64,000 bases of DNA from the NCBI RefSeq assembly GCF_000407185.1, contig NZ_KE136481.1:1278136-1342135 (forward strand), given 5' to 3'. The translations under genes were made by a program, and so were the position numbers. This document shows, one piece after another, positions 1 through 11,393 of the stretch (position 1 is its first letter; each line of letters opens with the position of its first letter). Below the pieces are notes generated by a model. It was not told the origin of the DNA and did not search any database. It was given only the letters and a program-made list of their open reading frames with translations. Origin of the DNA: Enterococcus malodoratus ATCC 43197. Its GTDB lineage: Bacteria; Bacillota; Bacilli; Lactobacillales; Enterococcaceae.

Positions 1-2083
<2,083 letters not shown>

Positions 2084-2260
2084 AGTGTTTGAAACAACCT
2101 TGCGATTGTTAAGCTCAATTTTAAAAATTGACTTGCTAGCATATTGCTTGCTATGTTGTTTGTTTCTATATAATAGAAACGCCCTACACATTTGGTTTGT
2201 TTTATTCGTTCAGTTTTCAAAGGTCTACATTGTTTGTCGCTTTGTTTCAACAACTTTTAT

Positions 2261-2289
2261 ATCATAACAGCTTGCCGAGCAAATGTCAA
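2261..2289 (-). promoter_or_regulatory. rRNA operon promoter
   Basis: On the minus strand a perfect -35 box TTGACA (2284-2289) is followed after exactly 17 bases by the -10 box TATGAT (2261-2266). It lies about 175 bases upstream of the mature 16S 5' end, the usual distance for a leader-containing rrn promoter. No second promoter of similar quality was noticed. Confidence 0.85.
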
Positions 2290-2401
2290 CAACTTTTTTG
2301 AAGTTTTTTTTATTTCAAAACTCAACGTTCGTCTTTCACTGCATCAGCAACGTTTATTAATTTACCACTTAAACATACATTGGTCAACTATTTTTTTCAA
2401 A

Positions 2402-2433
2402 AAAAAAGAACTTAATTTTCATAAGCTCTTTTT
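2402..2433 (-). terminator. Intrinsic terminator after the small conserved gene
   Basis: On the minus strand the stem GAGCTTA / TAAGTTC is followed by a run of eight T. It sits just beyond the stop codon of the gene ending at 2439 and separates it from the rrn promoter. Confidence 0.6.
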
Positions 2434-2438
2434 AGTGA

Positions 2439-2798
2439 TTATTCAAATAGAGGTACACCTTCGATTTCGATTGTTCCAAGGATCTTTCGCACACTATCTG
2501 GTGTTTCCCAAGCAAATCCAGCCGGCAATTCCGTCACTTGTTCGCTAGTCATTTCAAATACATAAAGTGGCAGGCTATCACCGTGTGATTGTGTATTCGT
2601 CAATTCAACCAAACGAATATCGTTAACATTAATATGTAGTGTAGCTTTCAAAAAATTCAAAAAACTTGCTAAAACAGTGTTTTCAGCTTTGGTATCAGTG
2701 CGGGCAAATTCTTTATCTATTCCTATTTCGTGAACTAAAAAACGTTTTGATCCATCTTCTAAATGTAACATGATTGTTCCAGATACTTGTTTTGTCAC
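2439..2798 (-). CDS. Conserved hypothetical protein, 119 aa
   Basis: Small soluble protein of unknown role; I do not recognise a named domain. It starts with a beta-rich segment (SGTIMLHLEDGSKRFLVHEIG) and ends in an acidic, hydrophobic tail. The start is taken as GTG at 2798 because an AGAGG ribosome-binding site lies 8 bases upstream; the GTG at 2807 overlaps that site and is a poor start. No signal peptide or membrane segment is visible. The gene stands alone between the rrn operon and the S1-domain gene, with a terminator behind it. Confidence 0.65.
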   Translation of the reverse strand: MTKQVSGTIMLHLEDGSKRFLVHEIGIDKEFARTDTKAENTVLASFLNFLKATLHINVNDIRLVELTNTQSHGDSLPLYVFEMTSEQVTELPAGFAWETPDSVRKILGTIEIEGVPLFE

Positions 2799-2886
2799 AA
2801 TTTTCACCTCTGCAAAAGCTAATCGTAAATCGTCCTCATTGTATCATGTTTTCAGAAAAAAAGATATTTTTTGCATAAAATAGGAA

Positions 2887-3267
2887 CTATTTTTCAATAT
2901 GCTCTTTCAACAGAAAATCTACTGCCTCATCCGTCCATTCCGGCAAGCTTTTCTCAATTGAACGGAAACCGATATTTTTATTACGATTTGTAAAGTAGCG
3001 TTTTCTATGATACGGCACTTCAGGTGAATGTTCTGCCAATGTCCGCAATGATAGACTGATTTTCTTTGTGTATTCATCAATATCAATGATCTGAACCTTT
3101 ACCACTTGATCAATTTCCAAAAAGCTGTGAATATTTTTTGTATACCCTGACTGTACTTCAGATATATGGACCAGCCCCTGTGTCTGATCGTCCAATGAGA
3201 TGAACGCACCATACGGCTGGATACCGGTTACTCGCCCTTCAATAATATCGCCAATTTTATATCCCAT
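2887..3267 (-). CDS. S1 RNA-binding domain protein (CvfD / GSP13 family)
   Basis: A 126-aa protein with one S1 (OB-fold) domain at about residues 1-75: KIGDIIEGRVTGIQPYGAFI, then GLVHISEVQ and KKISLSLR, all classic S1 motifs. The rest is a short basic tail. Relatives in Firmicutes (B. subtilis YugI/GSP13, S. pneumoniae CvfD) bind RNA or ribosomes and act as stress or post-transcriptional regulators. The exact role here is inferred from family only. A single-domain length of about 120-130 aa is normal. It is divergent from the aminotransferase gene beside it, so a shared promoter region lies at 3268-3344. Confidence 0.85.
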   Translation of the reverse strand: MGYKIGDIIEGRVTGIQPYGAFISLDDQTQGLVHISEVQSGYTKNIHSFLEIDQVVKVQIIDIDEYTKKISLSLRTLAEHSPEVPYHRKRYFTNRNKNIGFRSIEKSLPEWTDEAVDFLLKEHIEK

Positions 3268-3344
3268 TCATTTCCCTCTTTTCGCATGTTTCATTATACT
3301 GTATTTATAAATAAAATTGAAGTTAGCAATCAGGAGGAAAAATA

Positions 3345-4511
3345 ATGCCAAATTTCGAACAGCCGATTGACCGTCTAGGCTCTAACAGTATCAAATGGGA
3401 TACTATTCTTAAAACCTACAATGAAAAGGAGCTGCTGCCTTTATGGATCGCTGATATGGATTTCAAGGCACCCGCCGGTGTTTTGAATGCCTATCAAAAA
3501 TTATTGGATCATGGGATATTGGGCTACACGGATACGCCGGAAAGTCTTTATACCGCAATCATCAATTGGGAAAAAGAGCAGCATCAGCTTGCGATCGAAA
3601 AAGAAGAGATTCTTTTCTTTTCAGGCGTCTTAGCTGGGATAACTACTGCCATCCAAGCCTTCACTAAACCGAATGACACGATTCTGATTCACGACCCTGT
3701 CTATCCTCCTTTTGCAAATATCATTACTACTAACCGACGGCAATTGGTTCGCAGCCGATTGATTGATGAGGATGGACGTTTTGTGATGGACTTTGCTGAC
3801 ATGGAGGAAAAGTTCAAGCATCAGCACGTGAAGGTCATGATTTTGTGCAACCCGCATAATCCTGGCGGTCGCGTTTGGTCGAAGGAAGAATTACAAAAGC
3901 TGGGAAATCTTTGTAAAAAGTACGATGTTCTTGTCTTAAGTGATGAGATTCATCAAGATTTAGTTTTTCCGCCTTATGAAATGACCTCTTTCTTTAAAGC
4001 TGGTGAAGATTTCAGTGATTTTAGTGTACAATTCACGTCGATGACTAAAACATTTAATTTAGCTGGAATCAAAAATTCGGTCGTCTTTGTAAAAAGTGCA
4101 AAGCTGCGTAAACAGTTAACACGCAAACAAGAAGAGAATTTCCAGCAAGAAATCAATACTTTTGGATTAGTTGGTATGGAAGCCGCTTATGAAACCGGCA
4201 AGGAATGGTTAAACGAACTATTGCCCTATATTCAATCGAACATTGCTTACACGATGAAGTTTTTCCAAGAACATTTGCCAAACGTTCACATCATGAGTCC
4301 AGAAGGCACCTACTTATTATGGTTGGATTTCTCAAAATATGAGCTTTCAGATGCAGAATTAGAGGAACGGCTGATTCATAAAGGAAAGGTCGTCTTGAAT
4401 ACCGGGGTTAGCTATGGTCCAAGCGGCAAACAGCATATGCGCTTAAATGTTGCTTGTCCGCGAGCAACGCTTGAAGAAGGACTGCATCGAATCGCAATGG
4501 CATTAAAATAA
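3345..4511 (+). CDS. MalY/PatB-type PLP aminotransferase (cystathionine beta-lyase)
   Basis: A 388-aa fold-type I PLP enzyme of the MalY/PatB family. These typically cleave cystathionine or other C-S bonds, giving pyruvate, ammonia and a thiol, and some have regulatory side roles. Visible motifs are the N-terminal signature GSNSIKWD and WIADMDF, the HDPVYPPF loop, LCNPHNPGG, the VLSDEIHQDL segment with the cofactor-contacting Asp, and SMTKTFNLAG with the Schiff-base Lys. The length is typical and the ribosome-binding site AGGAGG lies before the ATG. It is monocistronic, closed by a strong terminator shared with ppi on the other strand. The substrate cannot be read from sequence. Confidence 0.88.
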   Translation: MPNFEQPIDRLGSNSIKWDTILKTYNEKELLPLWIADMDFKAPAGVLNAYQKLLDHGILGYTDTPESLYTAIINWEKEQHQLAIEKEEILFFSGVLAGITTAIQAFTKPNDTILIHDPVYPPFANIITTNRRQLVRSRLIDEDGRFVMDFADMEEKFKHQHVKVMILCNPHNPGGRVWSKEELQKLGNLCKKYDVLVLSDEIHQDLVFPPYEMTSFFKAGEDFSDFSVQFTSMTKTFNLAGIKNSVVFVKSAKLRKQLTRKQEENFQQEINTFGLVGMEAAYETGKEWLNELLPYIQSNIAYTMKFFQEHLPNVHIMSPEGTYLLWLDFSKYELSDAELEERLIHKGKVVLNTGVSYGPSGKQHMRLNVACPRATLEEGLHRIAMALK

Positions 4512-4542
4512 AAAAAATACGGCCGCTTGGCCGTATTTTTTT
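4512..4542. terminator. Bidirectional intrinsic terminator
   Basis: A GC-rich stem (ATACGGCC / GGCCGTAT) with an A-run on the left and a T-run on the right works for both converging genes, the aminotransferase and the cyclophilin. Confidence 0.9.
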
Positions 4543-5129
4543 TATTCAGTAATTTCAATCGATTCAATCACGATATCATTGACTGGTTTGTCTTGCGGGC
4601 CACGTTTAGCAGCTCCGATATTGTCAACAACATCCATGCCTTCAACCACATGTCCAAAGACAGTATGACGGAAGTCTAACCAAGGAGTTCCACCCTGTTT
4701 GTAAGTTTCGATGACTTCGCCAGGGAAACCTGCTTCTTCTAATTGAGCCAGCATGTTGGCAGGAACATTTTGATTATTCACGATGAAGAATTGGCTGCCA
4801 TTTGAGTTTGGTCCAGCATTCGCCATTGATAAGGCACCACGCAAGTTGAACAAATTACGTGAAAATTCGTCTTCGAATTTTTCGCCATAAATACTTTCGC
4901 CGCCCATCCCTGTACCAGTTGGGTCGCCGCCTTGGATCATGAAATCAGGAATTACACGGTGGAAGATCACGCCATCATAGTAGCCTTGTTTTGCTAATTC
5001 AACAAAGTTCTTCACTGTTTTTGGTGCTTCTTCAGGGAATAGTTGAACGATGATATCCCCCATGTTCGTTTTAATTGTCGCTTTTGGACCTTTTTCTTCT
5101 GCTAAGTTTAATTGTGGAAATTGAGTCAC
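4542..5129 (-). CDS. Peptidyl-prolyl cis-trans isomerase, cyclophilin type
   Basis: A 195-aa cytoplasmic cyclophilin that would catalyse proline isomerisation in protein folding. Residues 16-190 make up the domain, with the [14 protein letters not shown] active-site motif (catalytic Arg and Phe), the NSNGSQFFI motif and the [14 protein letters not shown] motif. There is no signal peptide or lipobox, so it is not the exported PrsA/PpiA kind. An insert near residues 118-150 ([24 protein letters not shown]) lengthens it relative to minimal bacterial cyclophilins, as is common in lactobacilli and enterococci. It converges on the upstream aminotransferase and is divergent from the ferredoxin reductase gene. 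Confidence 0.93.
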   Translation of the reverse strand: MTQFPQLNLAEEKGPKATIKTNMGDIIVQLFPEEAPKTVKNFVELAKQGYYDGVIFHRVIPDFMIQGGDPTGTGMGGESIYGEKFEDEFSRNLFNLRGALSMANAGPNSNGSQFFIVNNQNVPANMLAQLEEAGFPGEVIETYKQGGTPWLDFRHTVFGHVVEGMDVVDNIGAAKRGPQDKPVNDIVIESIEITE

Positions 5130-5260
5130 TTCAATGTCCTCCTTTATTTTTTGCTGTGTCTATCATAACAAACTTTTCCCCATTTGCCACCTCTCCAAGC
5201 TAAGCGGTTCTTTCTCCTTCAAATATTTGTTACAATCGATGGGAAAGAAAGGGTGTTGAT

Positions 5261-6244
5261 ATGGAAATTTTTGACATTACAATCGTAGGTGCAGGACCAG
5301 TCGGGATGTTCGCTGCCTTTTATGCAGGCATTCGACAAGCAAAGACAAAATTGATCGACAGTTTGCCGCAGCTTGGCGGACAGTTGACAACTCTTTATCC
5401 TGAAAAAAATATTTATGATATTCCTGGATTTCCCATCGTAAAGGCGGCGGATCTGGTAGGCAACTTAGAGAAACAATTACGGACCTTTTCACATACATAT
5501 TGCTTAGATGAGGAAGTTTTAGAGCTGAAGCAGCATGAGGATTACCTAGAAGTAATTACCGCCAAGAATAGCCACTATACAAAATCAGTCGTACTTGCAC
5601 TGGGTAATGGCTCCTTTCAACCGCGAAGACTGATGATTGACGGCGCCGAGCAATTTGAGAATAAGGGAATTGACTACTATATCAGCGACATAATGAAATA
5701 CGCTGGAAAAAAAGTTGCGATTGCCGGCGGCGGCGACTCCGCGATTGATTGGGCGCTGATGTTAGAACCAATCGCTGCAGAAGTATCCATCATTCATCGA
5801 CGCGATAATTTCCGCGGACATGAACACAGCGTTCAAAAATTGAAGGACTCCTCAGTGAACATCTATACGCCATATATCTTAAAAGATCTCCGTGGCGAAA
5901 ACTATTTGGAAGATCTGACTTTACAAAAGGCAAAAAGTGATGAGACAATTACATTGAACCTGGATTACTTGATCGTCAACTACGGCTTTTCTTCTTCTCT
6001 TGATCATTTACGCTCTTGGGGATTAGAAAGTACTCGTCAAGCGATCCTTGTTGAATCAGACATGCGGACTTCGATTCCCGGAGTTTACGCCTGTGGGGAT
6101 ATCGCCACCTATGATGGCAAGGTAAAATTGATTGCAACCGGTATGGGTGAAGCGCCGACTGCCGTCAATAATGCCCTTCACTATGTAAATCCGAAAAATC
6201 GCACGCAGCCTGGACACAGCACGAGCCTATTTCCACAAAATTAA
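5261..6244 (+). CDS. Ferredoxin/flavodoxin-NADP+ reductase, thioredoxin-reductase-like (YumC family)
   Basis: A 327-aa FAD/NADPH oxidoreductase. It has the FAD-binding GAGPVGMFAAFYA motif at about residues 10-22, the GGQLTTLYPEKNIYDIPGFP region of this family, the NADPH-binding GGGDSAIDWA motif at about residues 155-164, and the C-terminal GDIATYDGK FAD motif. The CxxC redox pair of true thioredoxin reductase is missing, which is what separates the YumC-type ferredoxin-NADP reductases. It should pass electrons from NADPH to ferredoxin or flavodoxin in the cytoplasm. It is followed 18 bases later by pgpA and probably co-transcribed. Confidence 0.9.
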   Translation: MEIFDITIVGAGPVGMFAAFYAGIRQAKTKLIDSLPQLGGQLTTLYPEKNIYDIPGFPIVKAADLVGNLEKQLRTFSHTYCLDEEVLELKQHEDYLEVITAKNSHYTKSVVLALGNGSFQPRRLMIDGAEQFENKGIDYYISDIMKYAGKKVAIAGGGDSAIDWALMLEPIAAEVSIIHRRDNFRGHEHSVQKLKDSSVNIYTPYILKDLRGENYLEDLTLQKAKSDETITLNLDYLIVNYGFSSSLDHLRSWGLESTRQAILVESDMRTSIPGVYACGDIATYDGKVKLIATGMGEAPTAVNNALHYVNPKNRTQPGHSTSLFPQN

Positions 6245-6262
6245 ATTCAATGGAGGTAAGAT

Positions 6263-6772
6263 ATGGTATTCGAAACGACTGCTCTTGAACAAAAAGCCCG
6301 TGAACTTTTAGAAGAACGTGGCGTGACGATCAATGACATCGCGGATTTAGTCTTTTTTTTGCAGAAGGACTACATTGATAAACTGGACATCGAATTATGT
6401 ATCCACAGCGTCAATCGCGTATTGACCAAACGAGAAGTTCACAATGCAATCATCACTGGCATCGAGTTGGACAAGCTAGCTGAACAAAAGAAGCTAGACT
6501 ACCCTTTACAAAATATTCTTGAAGAAGACGAAGGTCTGTACGGCATCGACGAAATCATGGCCCTTTCGATTGTAAATGTGTATGGTTCAATCGGCTTCAC
6601 TAACTACGGCTATATTGATAAAGTGAAACCCGGGATCTTGAAAAAGCTGAACGAGCACGATGGCGTCCACGTTCATACCTTCTTAGATGATCTCGTGGGT
6701 GCGATCGCCGCGTCGGCCGCTAGTCGCCTGGCACATGAACATCCGCGAAAACTTGATTCTATAGTCAAATAA
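6263..6772 (+). CDS. pgpA: Phosphatidylglycerophosphatase A family protein (YutG-like)
   Basis: A 169-aa protein of the PgpA family, which dephosphorylates phosphatidylglycerophosphate to phosphatidylglycerol in membrane lipid synthesis. The family pattern is visible: GLYGIDEIMALSIVNVYGSIGFTNYGYIDK and VHTFLDDLVGAIAASAASRL, with acidic residues expected to bind Mg2+. Unlike the membrane-spanning E. coli enzyme, this Gram-positive version is largely soluble with an N-terminal helical extension. The AGGAGG-type site GGAGGT lies before the ATG, and it shares a terminator with the converging gene. Confidence 0.8.
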   Translation: MVFETTALEQKARELLEERGVTINDIADLVFFLQKDYIDKLDIELCIHSVNRVLTKREVHNAIITGIELDKLAEQKKLDYPLQNILEEDEGLYGIDEIMALSIVNVYGSIGFTNYGYIDKVKPGILKKLNEHDGVHVHTFLDDLVGAIAASAASRLAHEHPRKLDSIVK

Positions 6773-6774
6773 AA

Positions 6775-6816
6775 GGGCATTAAAAAAAAGAGCTTAACGC
6801 TCTTTTTTTAATGCCC
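6775..6816. terminator. Bidirectional intrinsic terminator overlapping a stop codon
   Basis: A long perfect stem (GGGCATTAAAAAAAAGAGC / GCTCTTTTTTTAATGCCC) sits between two converging genes. The left arm follows the pgpA stop; the right arm encodes the last codons of the TIGR01906 membrane protein, whose stop is at 6794-6796. Confidence 0.85.
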
Positions 6817-7429
6817 TTTTGCCGAAATAAATCGGTAAGAGATAAAAAATCTCTAGTAAAACAAAAAACAAAATGAAGCAATGCAGGAAAAACGTTTCTG
6901 GTAACACGTTGATGATTGGATCGGTCGCCGGATTAAAGATCCATGCGTCATTATTAAAAAAGACCCCATGGAACATGATGAAGAAGCGATCAAAATTCAC
7001 TGCCATCAAAAAAGCGATCACGATCGGAACCACAACTGCAATCCGAAACGGCTGGATCAGTGTCCAAAGCCGCTGTTGCTTATTCAAATGACGAAGATAA
7101 AAGAAACTTGGTACAATCGTCACTAACAGTATGCCGTAATTTAGCAAAAATAGTTTTTTCACTTCATAGAAATGCAGCGCCCCACTTGATGAGACTGGAA
7201 AATCAGTCATTTTAAGTGTCTCTACCCAAGGCAGATTCAAATAGCGCATTAATTGATCAAAGTTATGCATCAGCTCTTTAGCCGAAAGCGTCGTGTAATC
7301 CAGCAGATCTAAATGCCCAATATCAAACTGGTAAAGCCAGCGGGCATTAATCGTCAACGTGATTGCCAGCGTCAATAAAGTCACTATCAGACAGAGCAAT
7401 CCAACCCGCTCTAACCATTTATACTTCAT
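6794..7429 (-). CDS. TIGR01906-family integral membrane protein (DUF1461)
   Basis: A 211-aa polytopic membrane protein of unknown function. Hydrophobic segments lie at about residues 6-27, 107-125, 136-155 and 181-203, with a large outside loop after the first one. I start it at the ATG at 7429, because GGAG lies 6 bases upstream, inside the end of the phosphatase gene. The longer frame would start inside that gene without a good site. The two genes overlap by 11 bases, so they are translationally coupled. The yutD, NagD-like phosphatase, TIGR01906 order is conserved in lactobacilli and enterococci, but no biochemical role is established. Confidence 0.8.
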   Translation of the reverse strand: MKYKWLERVGLLCLIVTLLTLAITLTINARWLYQFDIGHLDLLDYTTLSAKELMHNFDQLMRYLNLPWVETLKMTDFPVSSSGALHFYEVKKLFLLNYGILLVTIVPSFFYLRHLNKQQRLWTLIQPFRIAVVVPIVIAFLMAVNFDRFFIMFHGVFFNNDAWIFNPATDPIINVLPETFFLHCFILFFVLLEIFYLLPIYFGKRALKKER

Positions 7430-8189
7430 TAAAGCTCCATTCATCCAACGAATCGACAAGATACGTCGGCGGCACTGGCAACGTCGGTATATCTTCCTTT
7501 TGCGTAAAGCCAGACAAGACTAAGAGAGAATCAATTCCATTATTGATTCCTGCTAAGATATCGGTCGTGTAATTGTCGCCGACCATCAAGACCTCAGACT
7601 TTTTCATGTTCAAGATTTCTACCGCTTTATCCATAATGATCGCTTCCGGTTTGCCGATGTAGATCGCTTTTTGCTGCGTAGAAGCTTCTACCATCGCAAT
7701 CACTGAACCCGCTCCTGGTAATAACCCGCGTTCTGTAGGAATATTTTTATCAGGATTCGTCCCAATAAAGGTCGCGCCTTTTTGAATGGCCAAAGTCGCC
7801 GTAACGAACTTTTCATAAGTGACATCTGTATCTAAGCCAACCACTACATAATCAGGGTTTTCTGCATCCCAAACATATCCGGCAGCTAAGATCGGATCAA
7901 TCAAGCCGGGCTCTCCGATCACAAAGACCTTCTTGCCTTTGGCTGCGTCATTCATATAATCGATCGTCGCAAGTGTCGCCGTGTAAACAGTCTCCGGGTC
8001 AACATGGATCGAAAATTCATTGGTTAATCGGTTAGCCACTGTCTCAGGCGTTTTTGTCGTATTATTGGTTAAAAATAAAAATGGGATCTGACGAGCTTGC
8101 AGCTGTTCCACAAAGCGGCGGCCAGCTGGGATTGGTTCACTTCCGCGATAAATCGTTCCATCTAAATCAATCAAATATCCTTTGTACAT
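7419..8189 (-). CDS. HAD-superfamily phosphatase, NagD/TIGR01457 type
   Basis: A 256-aa HAD-IIA phosphatase. Motif I (DLDGTIYRG) is at residues 8-16, motif II is [11 protein letters not shown], the Lys motif is [14 protein letters not shown], and motif III is [26 protein letters not shown]. Relatives remove phosphate from sugar phosphates, nucleotides or damaged metabolites; p-nitrophenyl phosphate is the usual test substrate. All catalytic aspartates are present, so it should be active. It lies between yutD (4-base gap) and the membrane protein (overlap), forming a three-gene operon. Confidence 0.9.
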   Translation of the reverse strand: MYKGYLIDLDGTIYRGSEPIPAGRRFVEQLQARQIPFLFLTNNTTKTPETVANRLTNEFSIHVDPETVYTATLATIDYMNDAAKGKKVFVIGEPGLIDPILAAGYVWDAENPDYVVVGLDTDVTYEKFVTATLAIQKGATFIGTNPDKNIPTERGLLPGAGSVIAMVEASTQQKAIYIGKPEAIIMDKAVEILNMKKSEVLMVGDNYTTDILAGINNGIDSLLVLSGFTQKEDIPTLPVPPTYLVDSLDEWSFNEV

Positions 8190-8193
8190 CGTA

Positions 8194-8814
8194 TTACTCT
8201 TCTCTTTGACGAATCACAAAGCGTTCGTCCTTTTCTTTAATCTTTGTTGGTGCTTCTTTTTTCGGCTGACGGTTTTTGATGATTGGTTTTTTCTTTGGTT
8301 TATCCGTCACTGGCGCTTTTTTCTCTTCTACATAAGCTTGCGGCTTATCTTTACGTTTACGTTTGCGTTTTTTGCGCGTTTGCTGCCGTTTGCCGCCGGT
8401 TCGTTCCAACACGAAATAAGCACAGCCAAAGTTGCAATACTCATATAAATAATCTTCTAGTGTATCAATCCGCTGTTCTGGCAAGCTTTTCCGATCATCT
8501 TCACGGAAAAAACCTTTCAGCCGCAACTGGTCATATCCCCAGTCGCCAACGATATAATCATAGCGTGTCAAGACCTCACTAAAGCGTTCACCTAATCGTT
8601 CGGCCTCAAAGCCTTCACGATAGTTTCTAACTAAGCGATATTGGCGTTCGCCAATCAAAAGATTACTATCATCGACAAATACGACGGTTTCGCCTTTTTT
8701 CTTTTCTTCAGTGGGTGTCTCAACGATTTCATCTAAGACTTCAGTCAATTCTTCAGTGACTGTTTTTTCTGAATCATTTTTTGTTTCTTTTTTGTCTCTT
8801 TTTTCTTTTGCCAT
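8194..8814 (-). CDS. YutD family protein (DUF1027) with long basic tail
   Basis: A 206-aa protein whose centre (about residues 40-140: [56 protein letters not shown]) is the YutD/DUF1027 domain. B. subtilis YutD is about 100 aa; here an acidic N-terminal leader and a Lys/Arg-rich C-terminal tail (KRKRKRKDK, then [15 protein letters not shown]) are added, which could bind nucleic acid. The biochemical role is unknown. It is the first gene of the yutD, NagD-like, TIGR01906 operon and has a clear AGGTGG site before its ATG. Confidence 0.85.
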   Translation of the reverse strand: MAKEKRDKKETKNDSEKTVTEELTEVLDEIVETPTEEKKKGETVVFVDDSNLLIGERQYRLVRNYREGFEAERLGERFSEVLTRYDYIVGDWGYDQLRLKGFFREDDRKSLPEQRIDTLEDYLYEYCNFGCAYFVLERTGGKRQQTRKKRKRKRKDKPQAYVEEKKAPVTDKPKKKPIIKNRQPKKEAPTKIKEKDERFVIRQREE

Positions 8815-8848
8815 CGTTTCACCACCTGTTTGCTATTATACCTTGTTT

Positions 8849-10228
8849 TTATTTGATTGGATAGTGAGTGTGGAGATAGTCTCCTAAAACACTGCGAATA
8901 AAATCTGGAAACAAAAATTCATACCGGCCGGCGATCTCAATCGTCGGAAAGAAAGGAACGAACATGTAATGATCCACCGTTGCAAACGTGTAATTCAGCT
9001 CGGGATCAATCAGCTCACCCAGCCAGCGAACCTGATGATTTACCGGATCATAGTCGATTCCGTCATAAACAAGATGACCAAAAATCTTACCGCGAAAGCC
9101 CATCCCCATGACTGGAAAATTGATCAGAAAATGACGGTTTTTTTCCATTTCTAAAATCAAACGAATCAAATTGTTTCCATCTAGCGTTACCTTGATTAAA
9201 TGCATAGGATGCGGCAATGCCGTATGAAGCTGATCTTGGTTCACGATCCCAGCAGGCACATCGGTCAAAAACAACCCAGAATTCAGAATCGCTGCTTCTG
9301 TCCCAGCCGCCTCTTTTACGGCAGCCAGTGTATAGTTGATCATTGGATGATCCGCCTGCAAATCGGTACTCATGGTAAAAGGAATCTCCGCGACTTTTTT
9401 ATCCGCTAATAACCGATGGCCTTCTTCCAGATAATGATCGATTTCTTCTTGATCCTCTGGTAAAGCCAACATTTTTTCAGTAGCAAAAGTACGGGCCGAG
9501 GTTTTCTGGATGCGATGTTCTTCGTCCACTGTTACATGGACTTCACCAACATAGTAGCCATATTTACCAGCCGCCGCCAGTTGCACATCACCAATTTTTT
9601 CACCATTTTCAAACAAATGATGGGTATGGGAACCTAAGATGACATCGATCGCCGGTACATCCCGCGCGATTCGCCGATCCACACTGATTCCCAGATGACT
9701 CATTAATACTAAGACATCGACTTTCGGACGGATTTCCTCGACAAGACTCGGCAAAATATCCATCACTTGGCGAATATCCCAGCCGTTGGGATTATAGGTC
9801 AATGGAAAAGGCGCTGTAAATGCCAACAGACCTACTTTGGTTCCTTGATCAGTAGTGATAATTTTAGATTGCTGCGACCAGGCAGGCGTCTGTAAGGTCT
9901 GCTTGTCAAAAAGATTATCTATCAGAACGTCAAAATTGGCTTGATCATATAGCTGATTCAACTCAGCTTTAGAATTTCCAACACCTTCATTGTTACCGAT
10001 CGTCGCCGCATCATAATGCACCTGATTCATTAATTGGACATTCGCTTGGCCATTGGTCGCCTCAGTCAACGGATGCCAGCGATCGACGAAATCACCAAGA
10101 TCGATCGTGATGACTTTTTTTCCTGCCGCTTCTTCTTGTTTGCGATTCAACAAAAAGCGGCGGATCTTCGGCCAATTTTCTAAGTGGGAGTGCAGATCAT
10201 TGGTATGTAAAAGAATAATTTTTTCCAT
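8849..10228 (-). CDS. Metallophosphoesterase / 5'-nucleotidase family protein (YunD-like)
   Basis: A 459-aa two-domain protein. The N-terminal calcineurin-like metallophosphoesterase domain has LHTNDLHSH, DLGDFVDR, TIGNNEG and the GSHTHH metal-binding motif. The C-terminal 5'-nucleotidase domain follows from about residue 280. I start it at ATG 10228, which has the AGAGG site 8 bases upstream. There is no signal peptide and no LPXTG motif, unlike exported nucleotidases of the family, so it is probably cytoplasmic, as with B. subtilis YunD. Likely substrates are nucleotides or nucleotide sugars, but this is inferred. Confidence 0.88.
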   Translation of the reverse strand: MEKIILLHTNDLHSHLENWPKIRRFLLNRKQEEAAGKKVITIDLGDFVDRWHPLTEATNGQANVQLMNQVHYDAATIGNNEGVGNSKAELNQLYDQANFDVLIDNLFDKQTLQTPAWSQQSKIITTDQGTKVGLLAFTAPFPLTYNPNGWDIRQVMDILPSLVEEIRPKVDVLVLMSHLGISVDRRIARDVPAIDVILGSHTHHLFENGEKIGDVQLAAAGKYGYYVGEVHVTVDEEHRIQKTSARTFATEKMLALPEDQEEIDHYLEEGHRLLADKKVAEIPFTMSTDLQADHPMINYTLAAVKEAAGTEAAILNSGLFLTDVPAGIVNQDQLHTALPHPMHLIKVTLDGNNLIRLILEMEKNRHFLINFPVMGMGFRGKIFGHLVYDGIDYDPVNHQVRWLGELIDPELNYTFATVDHYMFVPFFPTIEIAGRYEFLFPDFIRSVLGDYLHTHYPIK

Positions 10229-10324
10229 TATTCTACCTCTTTTCAACTCTATATGTTCCATCTATAGTAACATATAGCTCAAGAAGGCTGAACGAACTCG
10301 TTCGCTAAAAAGCAGGTGAAAAGC

Positions 10325-10804
10325 ATGAAATTTGAATCTATTCTAGGTCCTATTTGGCTGGACGCTGATCAAAGCGCTCTAAGCTGCGTCTCCTACACGC
10401 CCATTGAGGAAAATTCGTTAGCGAATCAAGAAATTTTACAGACAGCCAAAAATCAGCTGACAGAATTTTTAGCCGGAGAGCGAAAAGCATTTGATCTTCC
10501 ATACGTTTTTCAAATCGGCACCGACTTTCAACAGGAAGTTTGGCAGGCGTTGACAGAAATCCCTTATGGCGAAACATGCAGCTATCTGGATGTCGCTAAA
10601 AAAATTGAACGACCAAAAGCCGTCCGAGCCATCGGTCAGGCTAATCGCAATAATCCATTACCAATCATTGTCCCTTGTCATCGTGTCATCGGGAAAAACG
10701 GTAAATTGGTCGGTTACTCCGGTTCCAGTGAAGCGGGCCTGAAAATCAAAGAACAGCTGCTGGCGATTGAAAATCCCATGTTGCAAGAGATCACTCTTTT
10801 CTAA
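10325..10804 (+). CDS. ogt: Methylated-DNA--protein-cysteine methyltransferase
   Basis: A 159-aa suicide DNA repair protein that moves alkyl groups from O6-alkylguanine to its own cysteine. The helix-turn-helix DNA-binding part and the active-site motif IVPCHRVIG are clear; RAIGQANRNNP and YSGSSEAGLKIKEQLL complete the family pattern. The start is placed at ATG 10325, since AGGTG lies 7 bases upstream; the GTG three codons earlier lies in that site. It is monocistronic, followed by a strong terminator. Confidence 0.93.
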   Translation: MKFESILGPIWLDADQSALSCVSYTPIEENSLANQEILQTAKNQLTEFLAGERKAFDLPYVFQIGTDFQQEVWQALTEIPYGETCSYLDVAKKIERPKAVRAIGQANRNNPLPIIVPCHRVIGKNGKLVGYSGSSEAGLKIKEQLLAIENPMLQEITLF

Positions 10805-10810
10805 ACACAA

Positions 10811-10853
10811 AAACACCGCTGTTGAAGAGCAAACTTCAACAACGGTGTTTTTT
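10811..10853. terminator. Bidirectional intrinsic terminator
   Basis: The stem AACACCG(C)TGTTGAAG / CTTCAAC(AA)CGGTGTT is followed by a T-run on the plus strand and preceded by an A-rich stretch, so it can serve ogt and the converging LURP-one gene, whose stop codon touches the right edge. Confidence 0.85.
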
Positions 10854-11350
10854 CAGCTTGATGACGATGAGGCCGAGGCCGCTTCGTCTTCTTTGACGCA
10901 ATCAATCGCGATCACAAGAGAGATGATCAATTCTTCTAGTGATTCATTCAAAATCGTGATTTCATAGGTATCGCCCCATGAAATCCAGCGCTTATTGATA
11001 TCCGCGACCTTCCGCCCCTTCTGTGAAACCTCAAAATCCATATCCCACCAGTTTCCTTCAACTTTCAGGTCCTCGGCAGAAATCGAATACTTGGCCTTTA
11101 AGAAACTCAAATGCTTTGAAATTTCAATGGCTTCTTTTCCATCCATCTCGACAAAAAATTTCGGCAATAAACTAATGACCTTTTTTGTGATACGGCTGAC
11201 TTCATTTCCCTGCTCGTCTTCGATTCGGAAAGTCTTCGGAATTTTCATGAAGCTGCCTTTGACAAAATAGCGCGGTCGTTGATCTTCATCCACCACGGTG
11301 AATTTTTCACCAATACTAAAAACCTTTTGTTTGATGTACAGTTTTTTCAT
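10853..11350 (-). CDS. LURP-one-related (phospholipid-scramblase-like) family protein
   Basis: A 165-aa protein that matches the LURP-one/Tubby-like beta-barrel pattern: KKLYIKQKVFSIGEKFTVVDE, then YFVKGSF, KTFRIEDEQGNEVSRITKKV, and later GNWWDMDFEVSQKGRKVADINKRW. Bacterial members (YxjI-like) are of unknown function. There is no signal peptide. The C-terminus ends in a run of Ser and Ala (AASASSSSS), a low-complexity tail. It starts with a GGGAG site and is 43 bases downstream of the SPFH gene on the same strand, so possibly the same transcript. Confidence 0.8.
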   Translation of the reverse strand: MKKLYIKQKVFSIGEKFTVVDEDQRPRYFVKGSFMKIPKTFRIEDEQGNEVSRITKKVISLLPKFFVEMDGKEAIEISKHLSFLKAKYSISAEDLKVEGNWWDMDFEVSQKGRKVADINKRWISWGDTYEITILNESLEELIISLVIAIDCVKEDEAASASSSSS

Positions 11351-11393
11351 AGAACGTCTCCCTATAGTTGTTTTTTAAATCTGGTTTTTAATG